A stretch of 6,064 nt of DNA from Actinomycetes bacterium (GTDB lineage: Bacteria > Actinomycetota > Acidimicrobiia > Acidimicrobiales > Acidimicrobiaceae), in the NCBI GenBank assembly GCA_021844725.1, contig JAKBSX010000199.1, positions 1-6,064 on the forward strand, in the 5' to 3' direction. This document shows positions 1 to 5,941 of this stretch, piece after piece. The notes under the pieces were generated by a model. The model worked only from the letters and a program-made list of their open reading frames with translations, was not told the DNA's origin and searched no databases. The position numbers were made by a program, and so were the translations under genes. The number at the start of each line of letters is the position of its first letter. Position 1 is the stretch's first letter.

Positions 1-31
1 CGAGTAGATAACAGCCAATTTCTCGCACAAA

Positions 32-278
32 TCATGTCAGGCTAATCCAGTGCTTCTGGAAGCATTTATCTGCAGGAACTAATGACATATCAAATACGGT
101 CATCCACCTAGACCAGCTACTGGTTTCAGTTTCACCAGTAAAAACGACCACATCGGCAATCCGATCAACCGCTGGGCTAAAAAATAGGCCTATTGAAATA
201 TCTCTGCATGCCTTTAGGGTCAATTTGGTTCACCGTCAGATTGAAAAAGGTATTTGCTGTCATCTCTATGACACTCAT
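32..278 (-). pseudogene. Possible small gene of about 81 codons split by a one-base frameshift
   Basis: From an ATG at 276-278 a frame runs 33 codons and stops at TAG (177-179), just after a run of six T on the coding strand (179-184 on the plus strand). Removing one T would join it to the next frame, which continues 48 more codons to a TGA at 32-34. The join reads NRPIFSPAVDRIADVVVF and gives about 81 residues that look protein-like (acidic, several Trp, no membrane segment). I do not recognise a family. No good ribosome site precedes the ATG, and the start is 68 nt past the diiron gene. It may be a decayed gene, a phase-variable or frameshifted small gene, a sequencing error, or chance. The rightward terminator candidate nearby favours plain intergenic DNA. 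Confidence 0.25.
118..140. repeat. Short perfect hairpin with an alternative partner
   Basis: TACTGGT (118-124) and ACCAGTA (134-140) are perfect seven-base arms around a 9-nt loop. Another ACCAG at 112-116 could pair with the same left arm through a 3-nt loop, so two mutually exclusive hairpins are possible. It lies within the uncertain small reading frame and has no T-run on its 3' side in either direction, so it is not a terminator. Its function, if any, is unknown. Confidence 0.3.
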
Positions 279-328
279 AACCGGGAATATACCCTAGACC
301 AAGGGCTGTCGCACCAAAGTATCATTTG

Positions 329-359
329 ACCGCTTCACAATTCGTCCTAAGCGGTTTTT
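329..359 (+). terminator. Rightward Rho-independent terminator candidate
   Basis: ACCGCTT (329-335) and AAGCGGT (349-355) are perfect seven-base arms around a 13-nt loop, extended by a G-U pair. The second arm runs straight into five T (355-359), so the order fits termination of plus-strand transcripts. In the minus direction no T-run follows the stem. It overlaps the last codons and stop of the diiron gene. This suggests a convergent plus-strand gene beyond the left edge. The long loop and short T-run limit confidence. Confidence 0.45.
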
Positions 360-1162
360 ACCAGTACGGGAGCCTGACTTCGGACCTGTGTAACTGCGGA
401 CTGCAAGAGATAGAGTCCCGCTAGGCCGGGGAGCCTGTCAACTCGACGATCTATGCGTTCGACCGATTCCATCCCAAACTCATCTCCGAAAAGGAAGTTG
501 GCCAGAAAAGCCGTCTCCTCTCCACTCATTACTCCTGAACCCACAGGAGCCCAGAACTTTTTAAGTGCTGCTCTGGTAAGTATTCTGGCCTTGTTTGACG
601 ATTCCAGGCGTTGCTTTGCTTGGCTGCAATAGAAATCTATATGCATCCCCTCCTGCTTCATAATCCTGCTTAGAAGAGTGGAGAGCACCGGGTTATTGGC
701 ACGCTGGGATAATTGTGCATATCCAGCCTGAGTAGTCAACTCGTTGACGGCGCCCCATGACATATGAAGTGCTACGAAGTCGCTGCCGACCAGGGTACTG
801 GCTAAGGACATTATGTAAGGGCGAATCTTATCTTTCGCTCCAAGTCCCAGCCTCATAGGAGCAATACGTTGTGATCCTGAGGATTCACCATGGGCATCAA
901 TAACTGCTGCCAATGCTTCGCCATGCCAATACTCTTCATAAACCCAAAAAGATAGAAAAGATGTCACAAGAGGATCTGAGTGAGCCGGCGTCAAAAGCAG
1001 ATCACGCAGATAGCACACGGTGTGAAACTCCACATCATGCATATACCTCAAGCATCGGAGTACACCTTCGTCCAGAGGATTTGTGGAAAAACTGCCCAAG
1101 TCAAGGTCATCCCAACGCAGGCGGGCAGTACGTTCTTTATAAAGATCAATGTCGAAAGCCAT
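347..1162 (-). CDS. Ferritin-like diiron protein, acyl-ACP desaturase-like
   Basis: From the ATG at 1162 this is a 271-residue, mostly helical protein with a carboxylate-bridged diiron pattern. Glu45 lies in DVEFH, Glu77 and His80 in EEYWHGEAL, Glu141 in VNELTTQ, and Glu171 and His174 in QEGMHIDFY. The E, ExxH, E, ExxH order and spacing match ferritin-like oxygenases, closest in feel to acyl-ACP desaturases (EENRHG and EKRHE motifs). The extra His of AurF-type N-oxygenases, four residues before the last ExxH, is absent. Such proteins use O2 and electrons from a ferredoxin or reductase to desaturate or hydroxylate a substrate; none is encoded here, and the substrate is unknown. The ATG is chosen because the domain starts right after it and AAGAG (1165-1169) lies just upstream, though at only 2 nt it is a poor ribosome site. 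The frame stays open upstream to the hyuB stop, so a longer form from a TTG at 1279 is possible but unsupported. The gene follows hyuB by 135 nt and may have its own promoter. Confidence 0.85.
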   Translation of the reverse strand: MAFDIDLYKERTARLRWDDLDLGSFSTNPLDEGVLRCLRYMHDVEFHTVCYLRDLLLTPAHSDPLVTSFLSFWVYEEYWHGEALAAVIDAHGESSGSQRIAPMRLGLGAKDKIRPYIMSLASTLVGSDFVALHMSWGAVNELTTQAGYAQLSQRANNPVLSTLLSRIMKQEGMHIDFYCSQAKQRLESSNKARILTRAALKKFWAPVGSGVMSGEETAFLANFLFGDEFGMESVERIDRRVDRLPGLAGLYLLQSAVTQVRSQAPVLVKTA

Positions 1163-1179
1163 GTCTCTTATTCGTAACC

Positions 1180-1225
1180 AGATCGAAATCGGATTAAATA
1201 TCGGTGAAGTTAATAATCTCGATCT
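1180..1225. repeat. Inverted repeat before the diiron gene (operator or leader hairpin candidate)
   Basis: AGATCGAAAT at 1180-1189 and ATCTCGATCT at 1216-1225 are reverse complements at nine of ten positions, separated by 26 nt. In minus-strand RNA the single mismatch becomes a G-U pair, so a ten-pair stem could form, ending 17 nt before the ATG at 1162. It could be a regulator site overlapping the candidate promoter, or an RNA hairpin affecting translation. No T-run follows it, so it is not a classical terminator of hyuB. Confidence 0.35.
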
Positions 1226-1242
1226 CAGAGAAGTACTGTTAA
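1213..1242 (-). promoter_or_regulatory. Weak sigma70-like promoter candidate upstream of the diiron gene
   Basis: In the gap between hyuB and the diiron gene, the coding strand carries TTAACA (1237-1242, five of six matches to the -35 consensus). After an 18-nt spacer comes GATTAT (1213-1218, four of six matches to the -10 consensus). It would start transcription some 40 nt before the ATG at 1162. The -10 overlaps one arm of an inverted repeat, which would allow regulator control. The matches are ordinary for an A+T-rich spacer, so this is only a candidate. The 135-nt gap, unusually long for this cluster, is the main reason to consider it. Confidence 0.25.
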
Positions 1243-1297
1243 GTTCCGGCAAAAACAACAGCCACAAAATTACCGCCAACAGCGCAAAATAAACCTT

Positions 1298-3025
1298 CTA
1301 TCCTCGCTCCTTCGTTTTATTACTCCGCAACTCTAAGGTCTTTTCATCGTCTACGGTCATTGAATCCCGGTTTATCGCAACGCCATAATCCTCAACTGCT
1401 GCTTCAACGGAGACATAACCATTAGTCACATCCAGCAAAACCCGCTGCGGATCTCTTTTATAAGGATTACCGTAGCCTCCTCCGCCGGACATCTTTATAG
1501 CGAACCGGGTTCCTGACGGCAAATCCCTGGTCTGGAGCGGTGGTAGTAACTCTTCCGTGTCACTACCGTCATTCAGGACCGCCTTGGCAGTGGTTTTAGG
1601 CCCCTTGCCTCCATTTACTCCCCAACCTCCAAATTTAAACTGCCCCATCCTTATGCTCAGCTTTGCTGCACTCAGTAGCTCATACTCCCGAACATAACCA
1701 ACCCCTCCTCGAAACTCTCCGGGTCCTGCGGAATCGACCAATGGTTCAAACCTGGTGACCCGCATTGGATACTCGGTTTCCAAAATCTCAAGCGAAGTGC
1801 TGGGGGTGACCTGATTCATAGCCATTGCCCCAAAGGCACCGTCGTTACTTGGGGTTCCCCCAAGAGAGGTGTTTTGTAATTCATACTGCACAGCTGGCAA
1901 CCCGTTTCTGGCCTTGACGTAACCTATGGTATTTCCACCTATACCCAGAGCTGCTGGCGCAACTACCCGTCCGGTGAGCTGATCCATAGCCTTTAGGACA
2001 CTGCAGTAAACGAGATGCATGGTCGGATAGTAATTATTCACTGGTGCAGGAAACACTGCATGTGTCACCCTTCCGGGAGGATTGATAAATTCAACAGCCC
2101 GGCGAATCCCATCGTTGATCGGTATCTTTGGGTCTAGCAATCCAATCAAAACCAGAGTGGCTCCGGCCTCGGTGGACTGGGGACGAATGTTTACTGGCCC
2201 GGTGACGATCTCATTACTGCCGCTGAAATCCAAACTTATCCTAGATCCAGATTTGGTGACTTTCACCTCGATCTTCACCGGTCTATCCAGATCCACGCTG
2301 TCATTATCCAAATAAGCTGTGCCGACTCCAACTCCATCGGGGATTTTCTCCAACTCATCCCCCAGACGTCGCTGGCTGATCACTATCCATTCCTCAAACG
2401 CCTGGCAGATCTCCTCGGCTGAATACTCCTGGCATAGTGACACGATCCGTTGTGCCCCAACCTGAGTGCATCCCACCTGAGCCCTCACATCACCAGCAAC
2501 CTCATCCGGAGTACGGCTGTTCTGCCGCAAGATGGCCTCGACGTCCCTATTAATTCCGTCATTGCTCCAGATTCTCACTCCTGGGAAAAGCACTCCTTCA
2601 TGAAAGATTTCCCGTGCCCCGGCACTTGAGGAACCGGGAACCAGCCCACCCAAATCGGGTTTGTGCGCAATGCAGGCGGTATAGGCAATGATTTCCCCGT
2701 CAAAAAATACCGGCGTTACCACTGCCATATCTGGAACGTGTGAATTTCCCGAATGATATGGATCGTTCGCCATGAAACTGTCACCGGGGCTAATTTCCCC
2801 TTTAAATCGGTCGATGATGTACTGAGCTGTGTAGTAATAAGGAAAAAGATGATACGGTGCTCCGGAACCTGCAACTACGTATCCATTGCGGTCTAAGATT
2901 GTGGCGCTTCCATCGTATGATTCACGCAATATGGGAGAGTAACCACTGTGAAACAGCAGGTGCTCCATAGTATGGACAACCTCTCCCATCCTATAGCCGA
3001 GTACCTCAAGCGTTATCGGATCCAT
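1298..3025 (-). CDS. hyuB: HyuB: hydantoinase/oxoprolinase/ketone carboxylase beta subunit
   Basis: A complete 575-residue HyuB of usual length. It starts with the family hallmark MDPITLEVLGYR and continues with LRESYDGSATILD (33-45), ANDPYHSGNSHVPDM (86-100), CIAHKPDLGG (118-127) and GPGEFRGGVGY. A glycine-rich C-terminal motif beginning MSGGGGYGNP lies at 512-521. Asp38, His96 and His121 have the spacing of the metal-binding Asp/His residues that I recall from the caprolactamase beta subunit, so the catalytic metal site looks intact. Between residues 58 and 65 it reads YHLFPYYY where relatives usually have HxGSMP, hinting at a different substrate pocket. Translation starts at an ATG 4 nt after the hyuA stop. 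An AAGGGG ribosome site lies inside the end of hyuA (3033-3038), 7 nt upstream of the ATG. HyuB should form a cytoplasmic heteromer with the adjacent HyuA. Confidence 0.96.
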   Translation of the reverse strand: MDPITLEVLGYRMGEVVHTMEHLLFHSGYSPILRESYDGSATILDRNGYVVAGSGAPYHLFPYYYTAQYIIDRFKGEISPGDSFMANDPYHSGNSHVPDMAVVTPVFFDGEIIAYTACIAHKPDLGGLVPGSSSAGAREIFHEGVLFPGVRIWSNDGINRDVEAILRQNSRTPDEVAGDVRAQVGCTQVGAQRIVSLCQEYSAEEICQAFEEWIVISQRRLGDELEKIPDGVGVGTAYLDNDSVDLDRPVKIEVKVTKSGSRISLDFSGSNEIVTGPVNIRPQSTEAGATLVLIGLLDPKIPINDGIRRAVEFINPPGRVTHAVFPAPVNNYYPTMHLVYCSVLKAMDQLTGRVVAPAALGIGGNTIGYVKARNGLPAVQYELQNTSLGGTPSNDGAFGAMAMNQVTPSTSLEILETEYPMRVTRFEPLVDSAGPGEFRGGVGYVREYELLSAAKLSIRMGQFKFGGWGVNGGKGPKTTAKAVLNDGSDTEELLPPLQTRDLPSGTRFAIKMSGGGGYGNPYKRDPQRVLLDVTNGYVSVEAAVEDYGVAINRDSMTVDDEKTLELRSNKTKERG

Positions 3026-3029
3026 TTGA

Positions 3030-5102
3030 CTACCCCTTCACATTGCCAGAAAGATGAATTACCAAGTTGCCAAAGTTATCCACTACCAGATAACTGTCGG
3101 GATCGAGAATCGTCGCCGAATCTGTCTGTTCGATGATTGCCGGTCCATCGACCTGGACTCCGGGAGCCAAGCGTGACCGATAATAAACAGGAGTCGAAAG
3201 ATACTTGCCAGCTGAATCAAACCAAGCATCCCGATGACCTTTTAGCAAGTCACCAGGTTCCACCTCCGGATCCGACCACTTCATCTGAGGCAGCTCACCG
3301 CGCAAAACGAGCCGCAGGTTGACTATTTCCGGCTCTTCATCCGGAGCGGAACTTCCGTAATAACCATGATGCTGGCTGTGGAACCGCTCTCTGGTTGATT
3401 CAAGGTCAATAATTGGCAGGCCATCTCGGCTTCCCAGATCAACGGAAAGTTCATAACCCTGCCGCGGGTATCGAACATCGAGCTGATAGGCCAGTTCAGA
3501 TGACTCGTTACTCAGTCCCTCCACTCTGAAGTCGTTCATTGCTTTGGCTCGTAATTCCTCGAATCCCTCTGCAATGGCACTGGGGTCGGCACTATTAAAT
3601 CTGGTAATGAAGCTTTGCAGATATACATATTTAACAACGGTATTGAGCAGTCCCATTGAACAGGCAATTCCCGGGAACCTTGGAATCAGAACTTTATCTA
3701 TGCCAAGTTCACGACCCAAACGCACAGCATGAACCGGTCCTGATCCTCCAAAGGCAACAAGTACGAAGTCTCTCGGGTCAGCCCCTCTCTCCATGAGCGC
3801 CATCCGAAGCCCAACAGCCATTTGAGTATCTACGATCTTCAATATGCCCTGGGCCAAAGCCACCTCATCGATTCTGACTTCCCGGCTAAGGCCGGATAGT
3901 GCCTTTAGCGCAAGGTCAGCGTTGCCCGCCATTCTCCCGCCTAGGAAGTTGTCCACACTGAGATATCCAAGCACCACATTTGCATCAGTAACTGTCGGCA
4001 GGGTGCCGCCCCTCCCGTAGCAGGCTGGTCCGGGCACTGCCCCTGCCGATTCTGGACCCACCTTCAATAACCCGTCTTTGCCCAGAAATGCGATACTTCC
4101 ACCACCTGAACCAATGGTTCGAATCTGAATCATTGGAGTACCCAAATCCTGTCCGGCAATAGAACCCTCTCTGGTTTCTTCCACCTCGCCATCTAATAAG
4201 ACGCTCATGTCAGCACTGGTGCCACCCATGTCAAAAGTGAGCAGATTCCCAAATCCGCTCTGCTCGCTCAGCTTTTGACAAAACACCACTCCTGCTGCCG
4301 GGCCTGAAAGCAGGGTCTCGTTGGGATACCTAACCGCCAGGGACATTCTTTTCAGGCCGCCGCTTGACTGCATGATGTAAAAACGCTGGGTATTCAGACC
4401 GGCGTTTCCAAGTCTTGAAGCCAGCTCCTCCAGATACTCAGACACCACCGGACCCACATAGGCATCCAGAACTGTGGTCGAAAGGCGGGGATACTCTCGA
4501 ATTACAGGTAAGACATCAGAAGAAATGGAAACTCGACACTGAGGAAATACTTCGCTAATGATCTCTCTTGTCGCCTGTTCATGAGAAGGATTTACAAAAG
4601 AAAACAGGTAACAGACAGCAATGGAGTTCACGCCTTGCTCCTTAAGCTCAAGCGCCGATCTCACCACATCCTCTCTCTCAAGCGGTTCCAACTCCTGACC
4701 GTCAAAACCTATTCTTCCCCTAATTTCACGGGTTAGAGCCCGACTGACTAACTCTGGTGGCTTGGTGTAATAAGGGTCAATCAGATCTGGTCCAGTGGGA
4801 TGCATCCCGGCTCGCATAGGATAGATTGCGCCAAGGCCGCGATTTATGAAAAGTCCCGCCCTTGCACCTTTTCCCTCAAGTATGGCATTGGTGGCAACAG
4901 TTGTGCCGTGGGCAAGTAGATCTGTGTCTGACCAGCTGACCGGATACTCTGCCACCAATTGCTCAATCGAATTCATTACCGCCTGGGCAGGATTGGCTGG
5001 TATCGAAGGAACTTTGACTGTGCAGATCTTCCCGGTTTCAGTGTCGACCGCGGCGAGATCGGTAAATGTTCCTCCGGTATCGATTCCAACAAGCCAGCTC
5101 AT
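3030..5102 (-). CDS. hyuA: HyuA: ATP-dependent hydantoinase/oxoprolinase/ketone carboxylase alpha subunit
   Basis: A complete 690-residue protein, normal for unfused HyuA. It opens with the ASKHA-type phosphate loop GIDTGGTFTD (6-15) and has HGTTVATNAI (65-74), EYPRLSTTVLDAYVGP (203-218), MQSSGG (244-249) and LSGPAAG (265-271). A second nucleotide loop, FDMGGTSADM, is at 290-299, followed by GSGGGSIA (331-338), AVPGPACYGRGG (355-366), TVTDANVVLG (370-379), FGGSGPVHA (451-459) and GPAIIEQTDSAT near the end. Both ATP-site loops are intact, so it should be active. In this family the alpha subunit binds ATP and activates a carbonyl oxygen or bicarbonate; HyuB completes the catalytic site. Known members act on N-methylhydantoin, 5-oxoproline, caprolactam, acetone or acetophenone, and the sequence alone does not choose among them. 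An AGAGG ribosome site lies 8 nt before the ATG. Its TAG stop is 4 nt from hyuB, so the two are surely co-transcribed and probably translationally coupled. Confidence 0.96.
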   Translation of the reverse strand: MSWLVGIDTGGTFTDLAAVDTETGKICTVKVPSIPANPAQAVMNSIEQLVAEYPVSWSDTDLLAHGTTVATNAILEGKGARAGLFINRGLGAIYPMRAGMHPTGPDLIDPYYTKPPELVSRALTREIRGRIGFDGQELEPLEREDVVRSALELKEQGVNSIAVCYLFSFVNPSHEQATREIISEVFPQCRVSISSDVLPVIREYPRLSTTVLDAYVGPVVSEYLEELASRLGNAGLNTQRFYIMQSSGGLKRMSLAVRYPNETLLSGPAAGVVFCQKLSEQSGFGNLLTFDMGGTSADMSVLLDGEVEETREGSIAGQDLGTPMIQIRTIGSGGGSIAFLGKDGLLKVGPESAGAVPGPACYGRGGTLPTVTDANVVLGYLSVDNFLGGRMAGNADLALKALSGLSREVRIDEVALAQGILKIVDTQMAVGLRMALMERGADPRDFVLVAFGGSGPVHAVRLGRELGIDKVLIPRFPGIACSMGLLNTVVKYVYLQSFITRFNSADPSAIAEGFEELRAKAMNDFRVEGLSNESSELAYQLDVRYPRQGYELSVDLGSRDGLPIIDLESTRERFHSQHHGYYGSSAPDEEPEIVNLRLVLRGELPQMKWSDPEVEPGDLLKGHRDAWFDSAGKYLSTPVYYRSRLAPGVQVDGPAIIEQTDSATILDPDSYLVVDNFGNLVIHLSGNVKG

Positions 5103-5150
5103 ATTCTTTTCCTCTGCTAGATGATTTAAAATCCATGTGATACACGTCAG

Positions 5151-5906
5151 CTAGTGCATCGAGTAGCCTCCGTCCACGTTTATCAGCTGCCCGGTTATGA
5201 AGTCGCTGTCGCTTGAGGCCAGAAATACAACGGTGCCCATCAAATCCTCCGGATACTCCTCGCGCCTAATACAACGTCGATCTATGTGAGCCTTCATATA
5301 TTCCGGAGTGCTGCTCGAAACCTGAGTTTCGCTCTGAGTAAACCCGGGAGAAATCGCATTTACCAAAATGTTGTCCTCACCGACTTCCCGCGCCAGTGCC
5401 CTAGTGAAACCCACTACCCCAGCTTTGGAGGTCGTATAATGAAGACGATTCGGCATCCCCTCATAGATTCGGCTCGAAGATATATTTATAATTTTTCCGT
5501 AGTGTCTTTCTTTCATTGCTGGAAATACCGAGAGACAACAAAGGAACATTCCCCTTAGGTTCACTGACATTACCCTGTCCCATTCGTCCACTGGAATTTC
5601 GTACCACGGCCGACGCGGAAGCACACTCATCAGCGAAGCGTTGTTGATCAGTATGTCAATCTTTCCATACTCAGAAATGGCTGACTTAGCCATCGCTTCA
5701 GTGCTCGCTTGATCGGAAATATCCACATCGACGGCAATTGCGCTGCCACCCGAAGCACTGATCTTTTTGGCAGTCTCCCGGGCGGCATCAAAATCAATAT
5801 CCGCTACCACAACCTTGGCACCTTCTTCTGAAAGCCTGCTTGAATAAACTGCGCCGATCCCCTTGCCTCCACCAGTAACGATGGCAACTCTATCTTTGAG
5901 TCTCAT
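5151..5906 (-). CDS. Short-chain dehydrogenase/reductase (SDR), NAD(H)-type
   Basis: A 251-residue classical SDR, the usual family length. From the chosen ATG it shows the Rossmann motif TGGGKGIG at 11-18 and an Asp at 36 ending the second strand, which usually means NAD(H) over NADP(H). It also has NNAS at 88-91 (most relatives have NNAG) and the tetrad Asn116, Ser144, Tyr157, Lys161 in YTTSK. PG is at 187-188, and GQLINVDGG lies near the C-terminus. The protein should be a soluble cytoplasmic oxidoreductase for an alcohol/ketone pair; the substrate is not readable. An ATG four codons upstream (5916-5918) would give 255 residues. The inner ATG is preferred because SDRs normally begin 5-8 residues before the first strand and because it follows a G-rich stretch. 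The gene sits between two hyuA paralogues, 35 nt after the first and 48 nt before the second. That position suggests it makes or uses a carbonyl compound handled by the Hyu enzymes. Confidence 0.93.
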   Translation of the reverse strand: MRLKDRVAIVTGGGKGIGAVYSSRLSEEGAKVVVADIDFDAARETAKKISASGGSAIAVDVDISDQASTEAMAKSAISEYGKIDILINNASLMSVLPRRPWYEIPVDEWDRVMSVNLRGMFLCCLSVFPAMKERHYGKIINISSSRIYEGMPNRLHYTTSKAGVVGFTRALAREVGEDNILVNAISPGFTQSETQVSSSTPEYMKAHIDRRCIRREEYPEDLMGTVVFLASSDSDFITGQLINVDGGYSMH

Positions 5907-5909
5907 GTT

Positions 5910-5916
5910 CCCCCCC
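5910..5916 (-). promoter_or_regulatory. Seven-G tract as candidate ribosome binding site of the SDR gene
   Basis: On the coding strand a run of seven G lies between the two possible SDR start codons and ends 3 nt before the inner ATG (5904-5906). It has the GGxGG pattern that can pair with the anti-Shine-Dalgarno sequence and supports the inner start. The outer ATG (5916-5918) has only a GGA about 10 nt upstream. The tract would be translated only from the outer ATG, so length changes in it would break that form but spare the inner one. Confidence 0.45.
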
Positions 5917-5941
5917 ATTTATCTAATGTCCAATAAAACTA

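Larger units (their letters stand above)
1..346. other. Left-edge region without a confident gene
   Basis: No frame on either strand here has both a ribosome site and a recognisable domain. It contains the frameshift-split small frame, a short hairpin and the stem of a rightward terminator candidate. The most economical reading is a spacer between the end of the leftward cluster and a convergent gene beyond the left edge. Confidence 0.5.

Noticed and set aside
291..305. CCCT/AGGG inverted repeat downstream of the diiron gene
   Set aside because: Four-base arms with no T-run do not support a terminator for the leftward cluster.
913..1197. Plus-strand reading frames of 94 and 65 codons opposite the diiron gene
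   Set aside because: They are antisense to a gene with clear diiron motifs, show no domain of their own and have low-complexity, shadow-like composition.
1163..1279. TTG-initiated extension of the diiron gene as its main start
   Set aside because: TTG with no well-spaced ribosome site is weaker than the ATG at 1162, and the recognisable domain starts at that ATG. It is kept only as a speculative finding.
1245..1297. Terminator after hyuB
   Set aside because: A weak six-pair stem can be drawn, but no T-run follows it, so termination there is not supported.
2082..3322. Four small plus-strand frames opposite hyuB and hyuA (2082-2315, 2948-3136, 3137-3322, 3544-3732)
   Set aside because: All are antisense to strongly conserved family sequence and none has independent support.
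4846..5124. Plus-strand frame of 92 codons opposite the start of hyuA
   Set aside because: It is antisense to conserved HyuA motifs and is explained as a shadow of them.
5123..5146. Small palindromes between the SDR and hyuA (GATTTAAAATC and GTGATACAC)
   Set aside because: Arms of only three to five bases in a short intra-operon gap are expected by chance.
5286..5558. Plus-strand frame of 90 codons opposite the SDR gene
   Set aside because: It lies wholly antisense to the SDR catalytic region and has no recognisable domain or ribosome site.
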